In this document: positions 23,993 through 34,886 of the stretch, piece after piece
Layout of the letters: each line of letters begins with the position of its first letter
Numbering within the stretch: the first letter of the stretch is position 1
Source of the DNA: DASXYG01 sp036502625
GTDB taxonomy: Bacteria > Actinomycetota > Actinomycetes > Streptosporangiales > Streptosporangiaceae
Direction: 5' to 3'
Assembly (NCBI GenBank): GCA_036502625.1
Contig: DASXYG010000074.1
Coordinates: 1 to 64,000, forward strand
Length of the DNA stretch: 64,000 bases
Notes under the pieces: model-generated
Databases searched by the model: none
What the model was told of the DNA's origin: nothing
What the model saw: only the letters and a program-made list of their open reading frames with translations
Made by a program: the position numbers and the translations under genes

Positions 23993-25327
23993 GTGTGGAA
24001 GCGCGCCGGCTTCTGGCCGCTCGCCGTGACCGCGGTCGCGATCACCGTCGTGACCGAGCTGATCGGCGCCCTGAAGATCCCGCTCGGCCGGGCGGAGATC
24101 GTGCTGTTCCCGTTCGTGCTGGCGATCCTGATCGGCACCGTGCTCGGCGCGCAGCGCGTACGCCGGGTGCCGGTGCGCACACAGGCGATGGCCGGGGCGA
24201 TCGGCACCCTGGGGTTCCTGGTCTTCCTGGTCGCGCTCGGCACCTCGACCGGGCCGCAGCTCGGCGCGCTGGTGCACTCCGGCGGCGCGCTGCTGCTCCA
24301 GGAGGTCGGCCACCTGTTCGGCTCGGTCGTCTTCAGCCTCCCGATCGGCGTGGCGCTCGGGCTCGGCAGGTCGGCCATCGGCGCGACGTACTCGATCGAC
24401 CGCGAGCCGATGATCGCGTACGTGGGCGAGCGGTTCGGGTCGGGCTCGCCGGAGTACCGGGGCGCGCTGTCCACGTACGTCGTGGGCGCGATCTTCGGCG
24501 CCGTGTTCGTCGCGGTGCTGACCTCGCTGCTCGACTCCTTCCGGATCTTCAACCCGCTGGCCCTGGCGCTCGGCTCCGGCGTGGGCTCGTCGGGCATGAT
24601 GGCCGCCGCGACCGCCGTGCTCAGCGACGCCCATCATGCGCAGGCCGCGCAGATCGCCTCGTTCGGCCTGGTGGGCAACTTCATCAGCGGCTTCATCGGC
24701 ACGTACGCCGGCATCTACCTGGCCATGCCGCTGGCCCGCCGCCTGTTCCCGGTGTGGACGCGGCTGTTCCGCCGCGAGACCGCAGCCGAACCCGCGCCCG
24801 AGCCCGCCCCCGCAATGGCCGCGGCCGAGGCGGCCCGTACGGAGGTCCCCGGCGACTCCGCGGACGCGGCGCTGACGGACGCCCCGGTCGGCGACACGCG
24901 GATGGGCCTGGGCCAGGCCGCGCAGGTGCTGGCCACGCTCGCGGTGCTGATGCTGGCCGCCGACGCGCTCGACACGCACGCCTTCCACCCCCGCTACCTG
25001 CTCGCCATGGTGCTGTTCACCGCGCTGGCGTGGATCGCGGTCGCGCTGAACCGGCTCGTGCGCTGGGTGCCCGCGGTGGCCATCGCGAGCCTGTCGATCG
25101 CGCTGCTGACCGCGCCGTTCTCCCCGTTCCAGCACGGCATCCTGGCCCTGGCGGACGGCATCAACCCGATCGCGTTCGCCACGCCGGTGCTGGCGTACGT
25201 CGGGCTGTCCCTCGGGCGGCAGCTCGGCGTGCTGAAGTCCGGCGGCTGGAAGCTGGCGCTGGTGGCGCTGACCGTGATCACCGCGTCGTTCGTGTGCGCG
25301 ACGCTGATCGCCCAGCTCGTACTCTGA
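23993..25327 (+). CDS. DUF3100 domain membrane protein
   Basis: A 444-residue polytopic membrane protein with two hydrophobic halves of about six and five helices separated by an Ala/Glu/Pro-rich cytoplasmic loop (about residues 258-295). Distinct stretches such as ELIGALKIPLGRAEIVLFPFVLA and GSGVGSSGMMAAATAVLSD fit the DUF3100 family, whose function is unknown. GTG 23993 is preferred over GTG 23981 because GGAG sits six bases before it. It is probably cotranscribed with the amidohydrolase and is a candidate permease for the same metabolite. Confidence 0.8.
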   Translation: MWKRAGFWPLAVTAVAITVVTELIGALKIPLGRAEIVLFPFVLAILIGTVLGAQRVRRVPVRTQAMAGAIGTLGFLVFLVALGTSTGPQLGALVHSGGALLLQEVGHLFGSVVFSLPIGVALGLGRSAIGATYSIDREPMIAYVGERFGSGSPEYRGALSTYVVGAIFGAVFVAVLTSLLDSFRIFNPLALALGSGVGSSGMMAAATAVLSDAHHAQAAQIASFGLVGNFISGFIGTYAGIYLAMPLARRLFPVWTRLFRRETAAEPAPEPAPAMAAAEAARTEVPGDSADAALTDAPVGDTRMGLGQAAQVLATLAVLMLAADALDTHAFHPRYLLAMVLFTALAWIAVALNRLVRWVPAVAIASLSIALLTAPFSPFQHGILALADGINPIAFATPVLAYVGLSLGRQLGVLKSGGWKLALVALTVITASFVCATLIAQLVL

Positions 25328-25418
25328 TCCCGGCGGCGATGTCGAGAACCCGCGGCCGGCTCCGTCCCCGGGGCGAACGCGGCCACGACGGGCCGCACCG
25401 GCACCAAGGAGAACCACG

Positions 25419-25826
25419 ATGGCGAAGTACCTGCTGCTCAAGCACTACCGGGGCGGTCCGGCCTCGGTCAACGACGTGCCCATGGACCAGTGGACGCCCG
25501 AGGAGATCTCCGCCCACGTGCGGTACATGCAGGACTTCGCGGACCGCCTCGAGGGCAACGGCGAGTTCGTCGACACGCAGGCGCTCGCCCCGGAAGGCAC
25601 GTTCGTCCGGTACGACGGCGAGGGGCGCCCGCCGGTCACCGACGGCCCGTTCGCCGAGACGAAGGACCTGATCGCCGGCTGGATGGTGATCGACGTCGAG
25701 ACGTACGACCGGGCGCTCGAACTGGCCGGCGAGCTGTCCGCGGCCCCGGGCGCGGGCGGCGAGCCCATCCACGAGTGGCTCGAGGTGCGCCCCTTCCTGG
25801 GCTCGCCGCGCTGCATCACGGAGTGA
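25419..25826 (+). CDS. DGPF-domain (YCII-related) protein
   Basis: A 135-residue YCII-fold protein with the eponymous VTDGPFAETKDLIAGW motif (about residues 70-85) and the N-terminal KYLLLKHYRGG. Proteins of this type are the regular genetic partner of ECF42 sigma factors, and the next gene, 8 bp downstream, is such a factor. The biochemical role of DGPF proteins is unproven; they are thought to be regulators or targets of the sigma factor. Start ATG 25419 is preceded by AAGGAGAA. Confidence 0.9.
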   Translation: MAKYLLLKHYRGGPASVNDVPMDQWTPEEISAHVRYMQDFADRLEGNGEFVDTQALAPEGTFVRYDGEGRPPVTDGPFAETKDLIAGWMVIDVETYDRALELAGELSAAPGAGGEPIHEWLEVRPFLGSPRCITE

Positions 25827-25833
25827 CACCCGG

Positions 25834-26994
<1,161 letters not shown>

Positions 26995-27009
26995 CGGGCC
27001 GGCCCGCGG

Positions 27010-27855
27010 TCACTCCGGGCGGAACCTGCCGACCGCGCCGAGCATGCGGATGTTCAGCGGCGGCTCGGTGGCGCGCCACTCGTTGATCGGGACGACCCCC
27101 GGGCGTACGGGGTCGATGGCCGTGAGCATCTCGTCGATCTCGGGGCGCGGCCAGAAGTGGGCGGGGACCGACGCGCGGCCGAGGATGTTCTCGGCGTGGC
27201 GGATGACCGTTTCGTCGAGGCCCTCGTCGGTGGCCACGGACATCGCGAAGTAGCTGCCGCGCGGCACCCCGGCGCGGTAGCGGGCCAGGATGCCGGTCAG
27301 GTCGTCACTGGCGCCGAGGTACGGCAGGACGGCGATCATGAGCAGCGCGACGGGCTTGTCGAAGTCGATGAGGCGGCGGACGTCCGGGTCGCCGAGGACG
27401 GCGCACGGGTCGCGCATGTCCGCGTGCACGGACACGACGCCGCCGAACGTCGCCATGGCGCGGCTGTGCGCGATGACCATGGCGTCGATGTCGGTGTAGA
27501 CGACGCGGGCGCCCGGCTGCACCTCGCGGGCGATCTCGTGCACGTTGGGCGAGGTGGGCAGGCCGGTGCCGAGGTCGATGAACTGGGTGACGCCACGCTC
27601 GGCGAGGAACCGCACCGTACGGACGAGGAACCGGCGGTTCGCGTGGGCCAGCGGCGGCACGTCGGGCAGCAGTGCCTCGATGCGCCCGGCCGTGTCGCGG
27701 TCGGCGGCGAAGTTGTCCTTGCCGCCGAGCCAGTAGTCGTACATGCGCGCCACCGCGGGCGTGGTCGGATCAACGCCGATCCCCAGATCGCTCACCCACG
27801 GCAACCTACCGCCACCCCGGGCGTTATCGATGCTTTCGTGATCAGACCGTGCCAT
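27010..27855 (-). CDS. SAM-dependent methyltransferase, DUF574 type
   Basis: A 281-residue protein of the actinobacterial S-adenosyl methyltransferase (DUF574) family. Hallmarks are the N-terminal ARMYDYWLGGKDNFAADR, the SAM-binding FIDLGTGLPTSPNVHE, VVYTDIDAMVIAHS and MIAVLPYL. Substrates are unknown for the family. ATG 27855 starts 11 bp after the response-regulator stop, suggesting cotranscription; GTG 27796 (VSDLGIGVDPTTP) is an alternative closer to the family's usual start. Confidence 0.88.
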   Translation of the reverse strand: MARSDHESIDNARGGGRLPWVSDLGIGVDPTTPAVARMYDYWLGGKDNFAADRDTAGRIEALLPDVPPLAHANRRFLVRTVRFLAERGVTQFIDLGTGLPTSPNVHEIAREVQPGARVVYTDIDAMVIAHSRAMATFGGVVSVHADMRDPCAVLGDPDVRRLIDFDKPVALLMIAVLPYLGASDDLTGILARYRAGVPRGSYFAMSVATDEGLDETVIRHAENILGRASVPAHFWPRPEIDEMLTAIDPVRPGVVPINEWRATEPPLNIRMLGAVGRFRPE

Positions 27856-27866
27856 CCGTGCGGGTG

Positions 27867-28517
27867 TCAGCCGCCGAGCAGCCCCGCGTCGTGCGCGACC
27901 ATGCCGGCCTGGGTGCGGTTCGCGCAGTCCAGCTTGACGAGCAGCCGCGAGACGTAGCCCTTGACGGTGGCCTCGCTGAGGAACAGCCGCGACGCGATGT
28001 CCGCGTTCGACAGGCCTTCGCCGAGGCACGTCAGCACCTGCGCCTCACGCTCGGTGAGCTCGCGGGTCAGCGCGGCGGCGCGGTCGCGGTTCACCTGCCG
28101 GTCCGCCGACGCGGCGACGAGCCGCCGGGACGCCGCGGCGGACAGCACGGTGTGGCCGTCGGCGGCGACCCGGACGAGCCCGATGAGGTCTTCCGGCGGC
28201 GTGGACTTCAGCAGGAACCCGGCGGCGCCGGCGCGCAGCGCCCGCAGGACGTAGGTGTCGGCGTCGAAGGTGGTCAGCGCGACGACCGCGGGCGGCTCGG
28301 GGAGTTTCGCGATGCGCTCGGTGGCGGCCAGGCCGTCGACGCCGGGCATCCGGAGGTCCATCAGCACGACGTCGGGCCGGTGGCGTACGACGCCCTCGAC
28401 GGCAGCGGCGCCGTCGCCGGCGTCGGCGACCACCTCGATGTCGCCGGCGGAGCCGAGGATCGCGCGCAGGTGGGCGCACACCATGGGCTCGTCGTCGGCG
28501 ACCAGCACGCGGATCAT
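27867..28517 (-). CDS. NarL/LuxR-type response regulator
   Basis: A 216-residue two-domain regulator. The receiver has the acidic pair in VADDEP, phosphoacceptor Asp54 in VVLMDLRMPG, Thr in ALTTFD and Lys104 in FLLKST. The LuxR-type helix-turn-helix is at about 150-205 (LTEREAQVLTCLGEGLSNADIASRLFLSEATVKGYVSRLL). Its ATG overlaps the stop of the histidine kinase gene upstream, forming a standard two-component operon. Targets are not evident. Confidence 0.94.
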   Translation of the reverse strand: MIRVLVADDEPMVCAHLRAILGSAGDIEVVADAGDGAAAVEGVVRHRPDVVLMDLRMPGVDGLAATERIAKLPEPPAVVALTTFDADTYVLRALRAGAAGFLLKSTPPEDLIGLVRVAADGHTVLSAAASRRLVAASADRQVNRDRAAALTRELTEREAQVLTCLGEGLSNADIASRLFLSEATVKGYVSRLLVKLDCANRTQAGMVAHDAGLLGG

Positions 28518-29815
28518 CGCGGCACCACCCCCAGGTTCGGGCCGATCCGCAGCTCCGGCTCCGGTTCGGCCGTCGGGACGAACACCGGCATGGTAGCCGC
28601 GACGGCGAACCCCCCGTCGCCGGTCGGCCCGGCGGTGAACGCGCCCCCGACGACCTCGACCCGCTGCCGCAGCCCGGCCAGGCCGGTGCCGGCGCCGGTG
28701 GCCCGCAGCCGGGTGTCGCCGGTGTCCGGCGGCGCGGTGTTGGCGACCTCCAGCCGCACGCGCTCGGTGCCGTAGCGGACGTCGACGGTCACCGACGCGC
28801 CGTGGGCGTGCTTGCCCGCGTTGGTCAGCGCCTCCCGGGCCACGCGGTGGACCGTACGGGCGACGACCGGCGCGACCTGCCCGGGATCGCCCTCGGTGCG
28901 CAGCCGTACGTCGATGCCGGCCGCGCGGCCGCCCTCCACCAGCCCGGCGAGGTCCGGCGCGGGCTCCGGTTCCGGCACGGGCCCGAGCGGGTCGCCGAAC
29001 GGTTCGCCGGGCGGGCGGCGCAGCACGCCCACGAGGTCGCGCAGTTCGTCCAGCGCCTGGCAGCCGGTGGCGCGGAGGTCCTCGGCGGCGGCGCGGGTGG
29101 CGTCGTCTTGCGCGTTCAGCCGCAGCGCGCCGGCCTGCAGCACCATCAGGCTCACCCGGTGGGACACGACGTCGTGCATCTCCGAGGCCAGCCGCGCGCG
29201 CTCGGTCGTCAGCGCGCGCTCGGCCAGCAGGTGCTGCTCGCGCTCGGCCCGGTCGGCGCGGTCGCGCAGCGCCTGCACCATGCGGAACCGGGTCGCGATG
29301 TACATGCCGATGAGCGCGGCCACGGCGACGTGCAGGATGCCGTTGGCGTAGGTGTTCAGCGACGGCTCCCACGGCCGGCACGCCAGCAGTGTGCCGGCGC
29401 CGAGCAGTGCCCACATGAGGATGGTCCGGCGGCGGTCCGTGCTGCGCATGATCATGCCGGGCACCACGCTGGACAGCGCGATCGGCACCCACACGGTCGT
29501 GGAGACGTACGTGGTGTACAGCTCCGCGGGCGCCCCGATCATGGCCGCGCACCCGGCGATCGCGGTGCCGATGACGACCAGCGCGGCGAACACCGGCCGC
29601 CGCCACTGGATGTACAGCACCGGGGTGACCAGGAGCTGCACGACGACGATCGCCCACGGCACCACCGTGCCGAACGTCGTGCCGTACTTCGCGGCCCAGT
29701 CGTCGAGGATCGACACGAGCGGCGTGACGGCGTCGGCGATCACCAGCACGCCGATGCCGAACAGCAGCCCGAGCCGCTGGCGCCCCCACGGGGCCGAGAA
29801 ATCCTGGCATTGCAC
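28514..29815 (-). CDS. Sensor histidine kinase (HisKA_3 type)
   Basis: A 433-residue membrane kinase. Residues 13-180 carry about five to six hydrophobic segments with short loops, so it probably senses a membrane or intramembrane signal. The dimerisation/phosphoacceptor segment ASEMHDVVSHRVSLMVLQAG places the phosphorylated His at 214, and the ATPase domain includes REALTNAGKHA and GTGLAGLRQRV. The final 30 residues are a Pro/Glu-rich tail. It is paired with the downstream NarL-type regulator through a 4-bp overlap. Confidence 0.93.
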   Translation of the reverse strand: MQCQDFSAPWGRQRLGLLFGIGVLVIADAVTPLVSILDDWAAKYGTTFGTVVPWAIVVVQLLVTPVLYIQWRRPVFAALVVIGTAIAGCAAMIGAPAELYTTYVSTTVWVPIALSSVVPGMIMRSTDRRRTILMWALLGAGTLLACRPWEPSLNTYANGILHVAVAALIGMYIATRFRMVQALRDRADRAEREQHLLAERALTTERARLASEMHDVVSHRVSLMVLQAGALRLNAQDDATRAAAEDLRATGCQALDELRDLVGVLRRPPGEPFGDPLGPVPEPEPAPDLAGLVEGGRAAGIDVRLRTEGDPGQVAPVVARTVHRVAREALTNAGKHAHGASVTVDVRYGTERVRLEVANTAPPDTGDTRLRATGAGTGLAGLRQRVEVVGGAFTAGPTGDGGFAVAATMPVFVPTAEPEPELRIGPNLGVVPR

Positions 29816-29918
29816 GAGGTAGACGCTACCCGCGCGGCCCGCCGTCCCCTAGAGCGCGGCGCTGATCGGCGACGATCGCCACCCGCGGACCATCCGAAAG
29901 TCGCATGCGGGCGCGCAC

Positions 29919-29924
29919 TAGGCT
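29919..29924 (+). promoter_or_regulatory. Candidate -10 element of a leaderless araC transcript
   Basis: TAGGCT matches TANNNT and ends six bases before GTG 29930, which is directly followed by ATG 29933. No ribosome-binding sequence is seen, so transcription starting at or next to the start codon is likely. Confidence 0.45.
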
Positions 29925-29932
29925 CGGTGGTG

Positions 29933-30748
29933 ATGAAGGTGATCCGCCGCAGGCCGTCGGGCCCGCTCGAACCGTTCGTGGCGGCGCTGGTCCACTACTC
30001 GGGAGACCAGGCCGCCGGGCGCGAGACGCGGGTGCCCGACGGCCGCGCGCAACTGGTCCTCAACCTCGCCGACGACCGCACGACCTGCTTCGACGCCGCC
30101 TTCACCGGCGCGGAGCACGCGGGCGGCGCCGCGCTGTGCGGGCCGTACACCGCGCCGGTCGGGCTGGACTCCGCGGAGCTGCGGTCGGTCATCTGCGTCG
30201 CGTTCCGCCCCGGCGGCACGTACCCGTTCTTCCCGCCGGCCGCCGGCGCGCTGGCCGCGCCGCTGCACGACCTGGGCGACCTGTGGGGCCGCGACGGCGC
30301 CACCCTCGCCGAGCGGGCCCGCGCCGCGCCCACGCCGCACGCCGCGCTGGACGTGGTCGAGCGGGCGCTGCTCGACCACGTCGTACGGCCGCTGCGCGGC
30401 GACCCGGTGATCGCCGCCGCGGCCGCCGGGCTCGACGGCGGCGCCGCGGTGGCCGCGGTCAGCGACCGGCTCGGCATGTCGGACCGGCTGCTGCGCCGCC
30501 GGTTCACCGAGCGCACCGGCCTGGCGCCGAAGCGGTACGCCCGCACCCGCCGCATGCAGCGGCTCCTCGCCGCCGTGGCGACCGCAGGCGGCCCGGTCGA
30601 CTGGGCGCGCGCCGCGGCCGAGCACGGCTTCTACGACCAGGCGCACCTCATCCACGAGTTCCGCGCGTTCACCGGCGGCACCCCGGCCGCGTACCGGGTG
30701 CGCGCGGGCGAGCCGAACCACGTCCTGCCCGAAGATCGTCCGGTGTGA
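29933..30748 (+). CDS. AraC-family regulator with DUF6597-like N-terminal domain
   Basis: A 271-residue AraC-type activator. The N-terminal 150 residues (LEPFVAALVHYSGDQ, then VPDGRAQLVLNLAD and GPYTAPVGLDSAEL) resemble the DUF6597 sensor of helix-turn-helix proteins; the C-terminal HTH_18 domain holds VSDRLGMSDRLLRRRFTERTGLAPKRYAR and AEHGFYDQAHLIHEFRAFTGGTPAAY. GTG 29930 directly before the ATG is an alternative leaderless start. It is divergent from the histidine kinase operon and stands alone before mdh; the target is unknown. Confidence 0.87.
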   Translation: MKVIRRRPSGPLEPFVAALVHYSGDQAAGRETRVPDGRAQLVLNLADDRTTCFDAAFTGAEHAGGAALCGPYTAPVGLDSAELRSVICVAFRPGGTYPFFPPAAGALAAPLHDLGDLWGRDGATLAERARAAPTPHAALDVVERALLDHVVRPLRGDPVIAAAAAGLDGGAAVAAVSDRLGMSDRLLRRRFTERTGLAPKRYARTRRMQRLLAAVATAGGPVDWARAAAEHGFYDQAHLIHEFRAFTGGTPAAYRVRAGEPNHVLPEDRPV

Positions 30749-30861
30749 CGAACGGACCACCGGGTCCGCGGCCGTCGCCTGCCCGTACGGGCGTACGATT
30801 TCTGACGCGCAGACAAGGGTGCCGCTTCGCGGCGCTGTTTAGCCCCTAGCAGGAGAAGTTC

Positions 30862-31851
<990 letters not shown>

Positions 31852-31859
31852 GGGGCGCG

Positions 31860-32816
31860 GTGCGGGAGCTGTATCCGGAGGTCGAGCCGTACGACCACGG
31901 CTGGGCCGAGGTCGGCGACGGGCAGCGGATCTACTGGGAGGCGTGCGGGAACCCGGCGGGCAAGCCGGCGGTGTTCCTGCACGGCGGGCCGGGCGGCGGG
32001 TGCAGTACGAACAACCGGCGGCTGTTCGACCCCGAGCGCTACCGGATCGTGCTGTTCGACCAGCGCGGCTGCGGCCGCTCCACGCCGCACGCCGCCGACC
32101 TCGACACGGACATGTCGGTGAACACCACCTGGCATCTGGTCGCCGACATGGAGTTCCTGCGCGCGATGCTCGGCATCGAGGCGTGGCAGGTGTTCGGCGG
32201 GTCGTGGGGCAGCGGCCTGGCCCTCGCGTACGCGGAGACCCATCCGGAGCGGGTCACCGAGCTGGTGCTGCGCGGCGTGTTCACGCTGCGCCCGTCGGAG
32301 CTGGCCTGGTACTACCAGTCGGGCGCGTCGCACCTGTTCCCCGACCTGTGGGAGGGGTTCGCCGCGCCGATCCCCGAGGCCGAGCGCGGCAACATGATCG
32401 CCGCGTACCACCGGCGGCTGAACGACCCGGACCCCGCCGTGCGGATCCCGGCGGCGCGGGCGTGGTCGGTGTGGGAGGGCTCCACGGTGACGTTGCGCCC
32501 GGACCCGGACCTGGCCGACGCGTTCGGCCAGGAGCGCTACGCCCTGGCGTTCGCGCGCATCGAGAACCACTACTTCGTCAACGGCGGCTTCTTCGGCCCC
32601 GAGCAGCTCGTCGCCGGCGCGGGCCGCCTGGCCGCCATCCCCGGGGTGATCGTGCAGGGCCGCTACGACGTCGCCACTCCCCCGGTGACGGCCTGGCAAC
32701 TGCACCGCGCCTGGCCGCGCGCGGACTTCCACCTGGTCGACGCGGCCGGGCACGCCTACTCCGAGCCGGGCATCCGCGACCGGCTGCTGGACGCCACGGA
32801 CCGCTTCGCCGGATAG
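31860..32816 (+). CDS. pip: Proline iminopeptidase (prolyl aminopeptidase)
   Basis: A 318-residue alpha/beta hydrolase of peptidase family S33, which removes N-terminal proline from peptides in the cytoplasm. The family signature HGGPGGGC (residues about 41-48), FDQRGCGRSTPH, the nucleophile elbow GGSWGSGLA and late VQGRYDVATPP and AGHAYSEPG (Asp and His of the triad) are all intact. The GTG start follows GAGGGGCG. It is probably cotranscribed with mdh. Confidence 0.93.
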   Translation: MRELYPEVEPYDHGWAEVGDGQRIYWEACGNPAGKPAVFLHGGPGGGCSTNNRRLFDPERYRIVLFDQRGCGRSTPHAADLDTDMSVNTTWHLVADMEFLRAMLGIEAWQVFGGSWGSGLALAYAETHPERVTELVLRGVFTLRPSELAWYYQSGASHLFPDLWEGFAAPIPEAERGNMIAAYHRRLNDPDPAVRIPAARAWSVWEGSTVTLRPDPDLADAFGQERYALAFARIENHYFVNGGFFGPEQLVAGAGRLAAIPGVIVQGRYDVATPPVTAWQLHRAWPRADFHLVDAAGHAYSEPGIRDRLLDATDRFAG

Positions 32817-32847
32817 CCGGACGGGCGGCCCGGGCGGCCCGGGCGGG

Positions 32848-33360
32848 TCAGCCGCCGAGGTGGTACGTCTCGGTGCGGTCCGGCCCGGGGCGGGCGCCGG
32901 TGAAGACCACCTTCAGCAGCGTGAAGTGCTTCTTGCCGGGGTGGCCGGCCCACGGTTTGGGCGCGGCGGCGGCGACCCGCACCCGGTAGGTGTGGAAGTG
33001 GCCGGACGCGCAGTTGGGGGTGCAGTCGTTGCTGCGCTCGACGCCGGTGCCGGCGGCGCGGGCCGGGCGCCAGGCCGTCCAGCGCATGCGCGAGACGCCC
33101 GCGTTGCCGTCGGCGCAGGCGGTGACCAGCGACGGCGGCCGGATGTGGCCGTGGTGCACGCAGTCGACGAGCACCGGCGCGGCGGCGTGCCGCGGGGCGG
33201 AGCTGTGCGTCGGTGCGACGGGGGCGCTGGTGGTGCCGGGCTCGGTGCGGGTCGGGCCGGCGGCCGGGGTGCCGATGGGGCCGCAGGCCGTGAGCGCCGC
33301 GGCGAGCACGGGCGCGGCGGCGAGGGCGGGCAGGGCGCGGGCGGCGCGCGTGCGGTGCAT
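32848..33360 (-). CDS. Secreted lipoprotein with NDCxPxCAxGHFHT motif (paralogue A)
   Basis: A 170-residue predicted lipoprotein (lipobox LTAC, Cys26) of unknown function. After a Thr/Pro/Ala-rich linker comes a compact domain with four cysteines: VDCVHHG, VTACADGN, then NDCTPNCASGHFHTYRVRV and a Trp-rich WTAWRP stretch between them. The next gene upstream encodes a second protein with the same pattern, so these are tandem paralogues. Actinobacteria carry many exported proteins with this C-ACADGN-W-NxCxPxCA-G layout; I know of no assigned function. Confidence 0.82.
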   Translation of the reverse strand: MHRTRAARALPALAAAPVLAAALTACGPIGTPAAGPTRTEPGTTSAPVAPTHSSAPRHAAAPVLVDCVHHGHIRPPSLVTACADGNAGVSRMRWTAWRPARAAGTGVERSNDCTPNCASGHFHTYRVRVAAAAPKPWAGHPGKKHFTLLKVVFTGARPGPDRTETYHLGG

Positions 33361-33517
33361 GCGGTTCCTTCTCGCTCGGGGTCCTGGGGGCCGGGCGAGA
33401 GCCTCTCACGTCCGGCGGGCGGACGCGGCGCCGCCCGCGGACCGTACGGCACGGGCACGGTACGCGGGCGGCGGCTCGTTCAAGTCGGATCAGGCCGGTT
33501 CAGGCCGGATCAGTACG

Positions 33518-34009
33518 TCATGGGGCCAGCGAGTAGGCCTGGTGGCCGGCGTGGGTGGGGCGGGCCTTGCCGTAGTCGAGGCGGATGCGGGAGAAGTACC
33601 GCAGGCCCCTGTACTTGGGGAGGGCCTTGGGGTTCTTCACGGTGACGCGCACCGGGAAGGTGTGGAAGTGGCCGTTCGCGCAGCTCGGGCGGCAGTCGTT
33701 GGCGTGCTGCACGGCGACGCCGCGCGCCTTGCCGGCGCCCCAGCCGCGCCAGTGGATGCCGCTGAGGTAGTTGTTGCCGTCCGCGCAGGCGATGGTGAAC
33801 GCGCCCGGCTTGACGGTGGCGCGGCCGCAGTCGAACAGCAGCGTGGGCGGTGCCGCCCGTTTCGCGGCGGCGGCGGTGCGCTCGCCGGGTGTCGCGCGTG
33901 CCGGGTGGGTGGTGCCCGCGGCGGCCGGTCCCGCGACGAGCGCGGCCGTGAGGCCGGTCGTCAGCAGCGCGGTCGCGGCGCCGGTGAGCGTACGGACGGT
34001 TGGGCGCAT
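33518..34009 (-). CDS. Secreted protein with NDCxPxCAxGHFHT motif (paralogue B)
   Basis: A 163-residue exported protein with a Sec-type signal peptide (AATALLTTGLTAALVAGPAAAG) instead of a lipobox. The mature domain repeats the pattern of paralogue A: LFDCGRA, TIACADGNNYLSG, WRGWGAGKARGVAV, NDCRPSCANGHFHTFPVRV. It ends in a basic tail with Tyr-rich RYFSRIRLDYGKARP. ATG 34009 is preceded by GAGGAC. The pair differs in anchoring (membrane-bound versus free), suggesting divergence after duplication. Confidence 0.82.
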   Translation of the reverse strand: MRPTVRTLTGAATALLTTGLTAALVAGPAAAGTTHPARATPGERTAAAAKRAAPPTLLFDCGRATVKPGAFTIACADGNNYLSGIHWRGWGAGKARGVAVQHANDCRPSCANGHFHTFPVRVTVKNPKALPKYRGLRYFSRIRLDYGKARPTHAGHQAYSLAP

Positions 34010-34146
34010 GTGGTGTCCTCCGTGACGGTCCGAGATGGTTACTGTGCGTGGCGCGATGACCACTGCTTGTTTGTATCCCGGTGCGGGTGATGGAACCGTC
34101 AAGGGACGTCGCGGAATCCGTACGGGCCGATGCGGGGTCGGGCGGG

Positions 34147-34827
34147 TCAGGACAGGACGGGCCAGGTGATGCCGGTGCCGGCGACCGCGGCGGCCTCGGC
34201 GTCGGTCAGCGGCGCGCGGCCGGTGGCCTTGGCGATGAGCGTGACCGGCGGCCAGCCGAACGCCGCGAGGCCCGCGCCGTTCCCGGTGAGCAGGGCGGCG
34301 ACGTGGTCGGCGGCGTCGGGGCTGGTCCACGGCGGGCGGCGCAGGCTGGCGGCGATGTCCAGGCCGTGCACGGTGACCTCGACGACCCGGGTGGTGAGGT
34401 AGTCGGCGAGGGTCATCGCGTCGCCCCACCGGGTGCGGACGGACCGGGTCGGGTCGTGGCGGCGGGCGGCGGCGACGGTGGCGCGCACGGCGTCGGCGAA
34501 CGCGCCGGCCAGCGCGCGCTCGCTGGGCCACGACGCGGCGTCGAGGCGGGCCGCGGCGACCCGGTCGGCGCCGGTGAACCGCTCGGCGGTGTAGTACGCG
34601 CGGGCCGGGATCGGCGGGCCGGGCGGCGGCGGCTCGGTCAGCATGCGCGGCACCCGGGCGATCGCGATGCGCACATGGCAGGCCAGCTCGCGTACGGTCC
34701 ACGGCGGGCAGGTGGACGGCTGGTCCAGGCCGGCGGGCGCGCCGGCGCCGTCGGCGGCGGTGGAGGTGAGGACGGAGGCGAGGCGGGTGGCCTCGTGTTC
34801 GAACGCGTCGAGCGCGGACGGTGCCAC
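34147..34827 (-). CDS. Maleylpyruvate isomerase-fold (mycothiol/DinB-like) protein, TIGR03083/3086 type
   Basis: A 226-residue four-helix-bundle protein of the mycothiol-dependent maleylpyruvate isomerase N-terminal superfamily. The metal-site regions are CPPWTVRELACHVRIAIARV and VVEVTVHGLDIAASLRRP. Most such actinobacterial proteins have no known substrate. The GTG start at 34827 lacks a ribosome site but follows TACCGT by 7 bases, consistent with a leaderless transcript. Neighbouring MFS gene lies 59 bp upstream on the same strand. Confidence 0.78.
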   Translation of the reverse strand: MAPSALDAFEHEATRLASVLTSTAADGAGAPAGLDQPSTCPPWTVRELACHVRIAIARVPRMLTEPPPPGPPIPARAYYTAERFTGADRVAAARLDAASWPSERALAGAFADAVRATVAAARRHDPTRSVRTRWGDAMTLADYLTTRVVEVTVHGLDIAASLRRPPWTSPDAADHVAALLTGNGAGLAAFGWPPVTLIAKATGRAPLTDAEAAAVAGTGITWPVLS

Positions 34828-34886
34828 GGTCGGTACGGTAACCCGCGCGGCGTGCGGGGTACACCCGCGCGACGGAGCGGTGGCGC

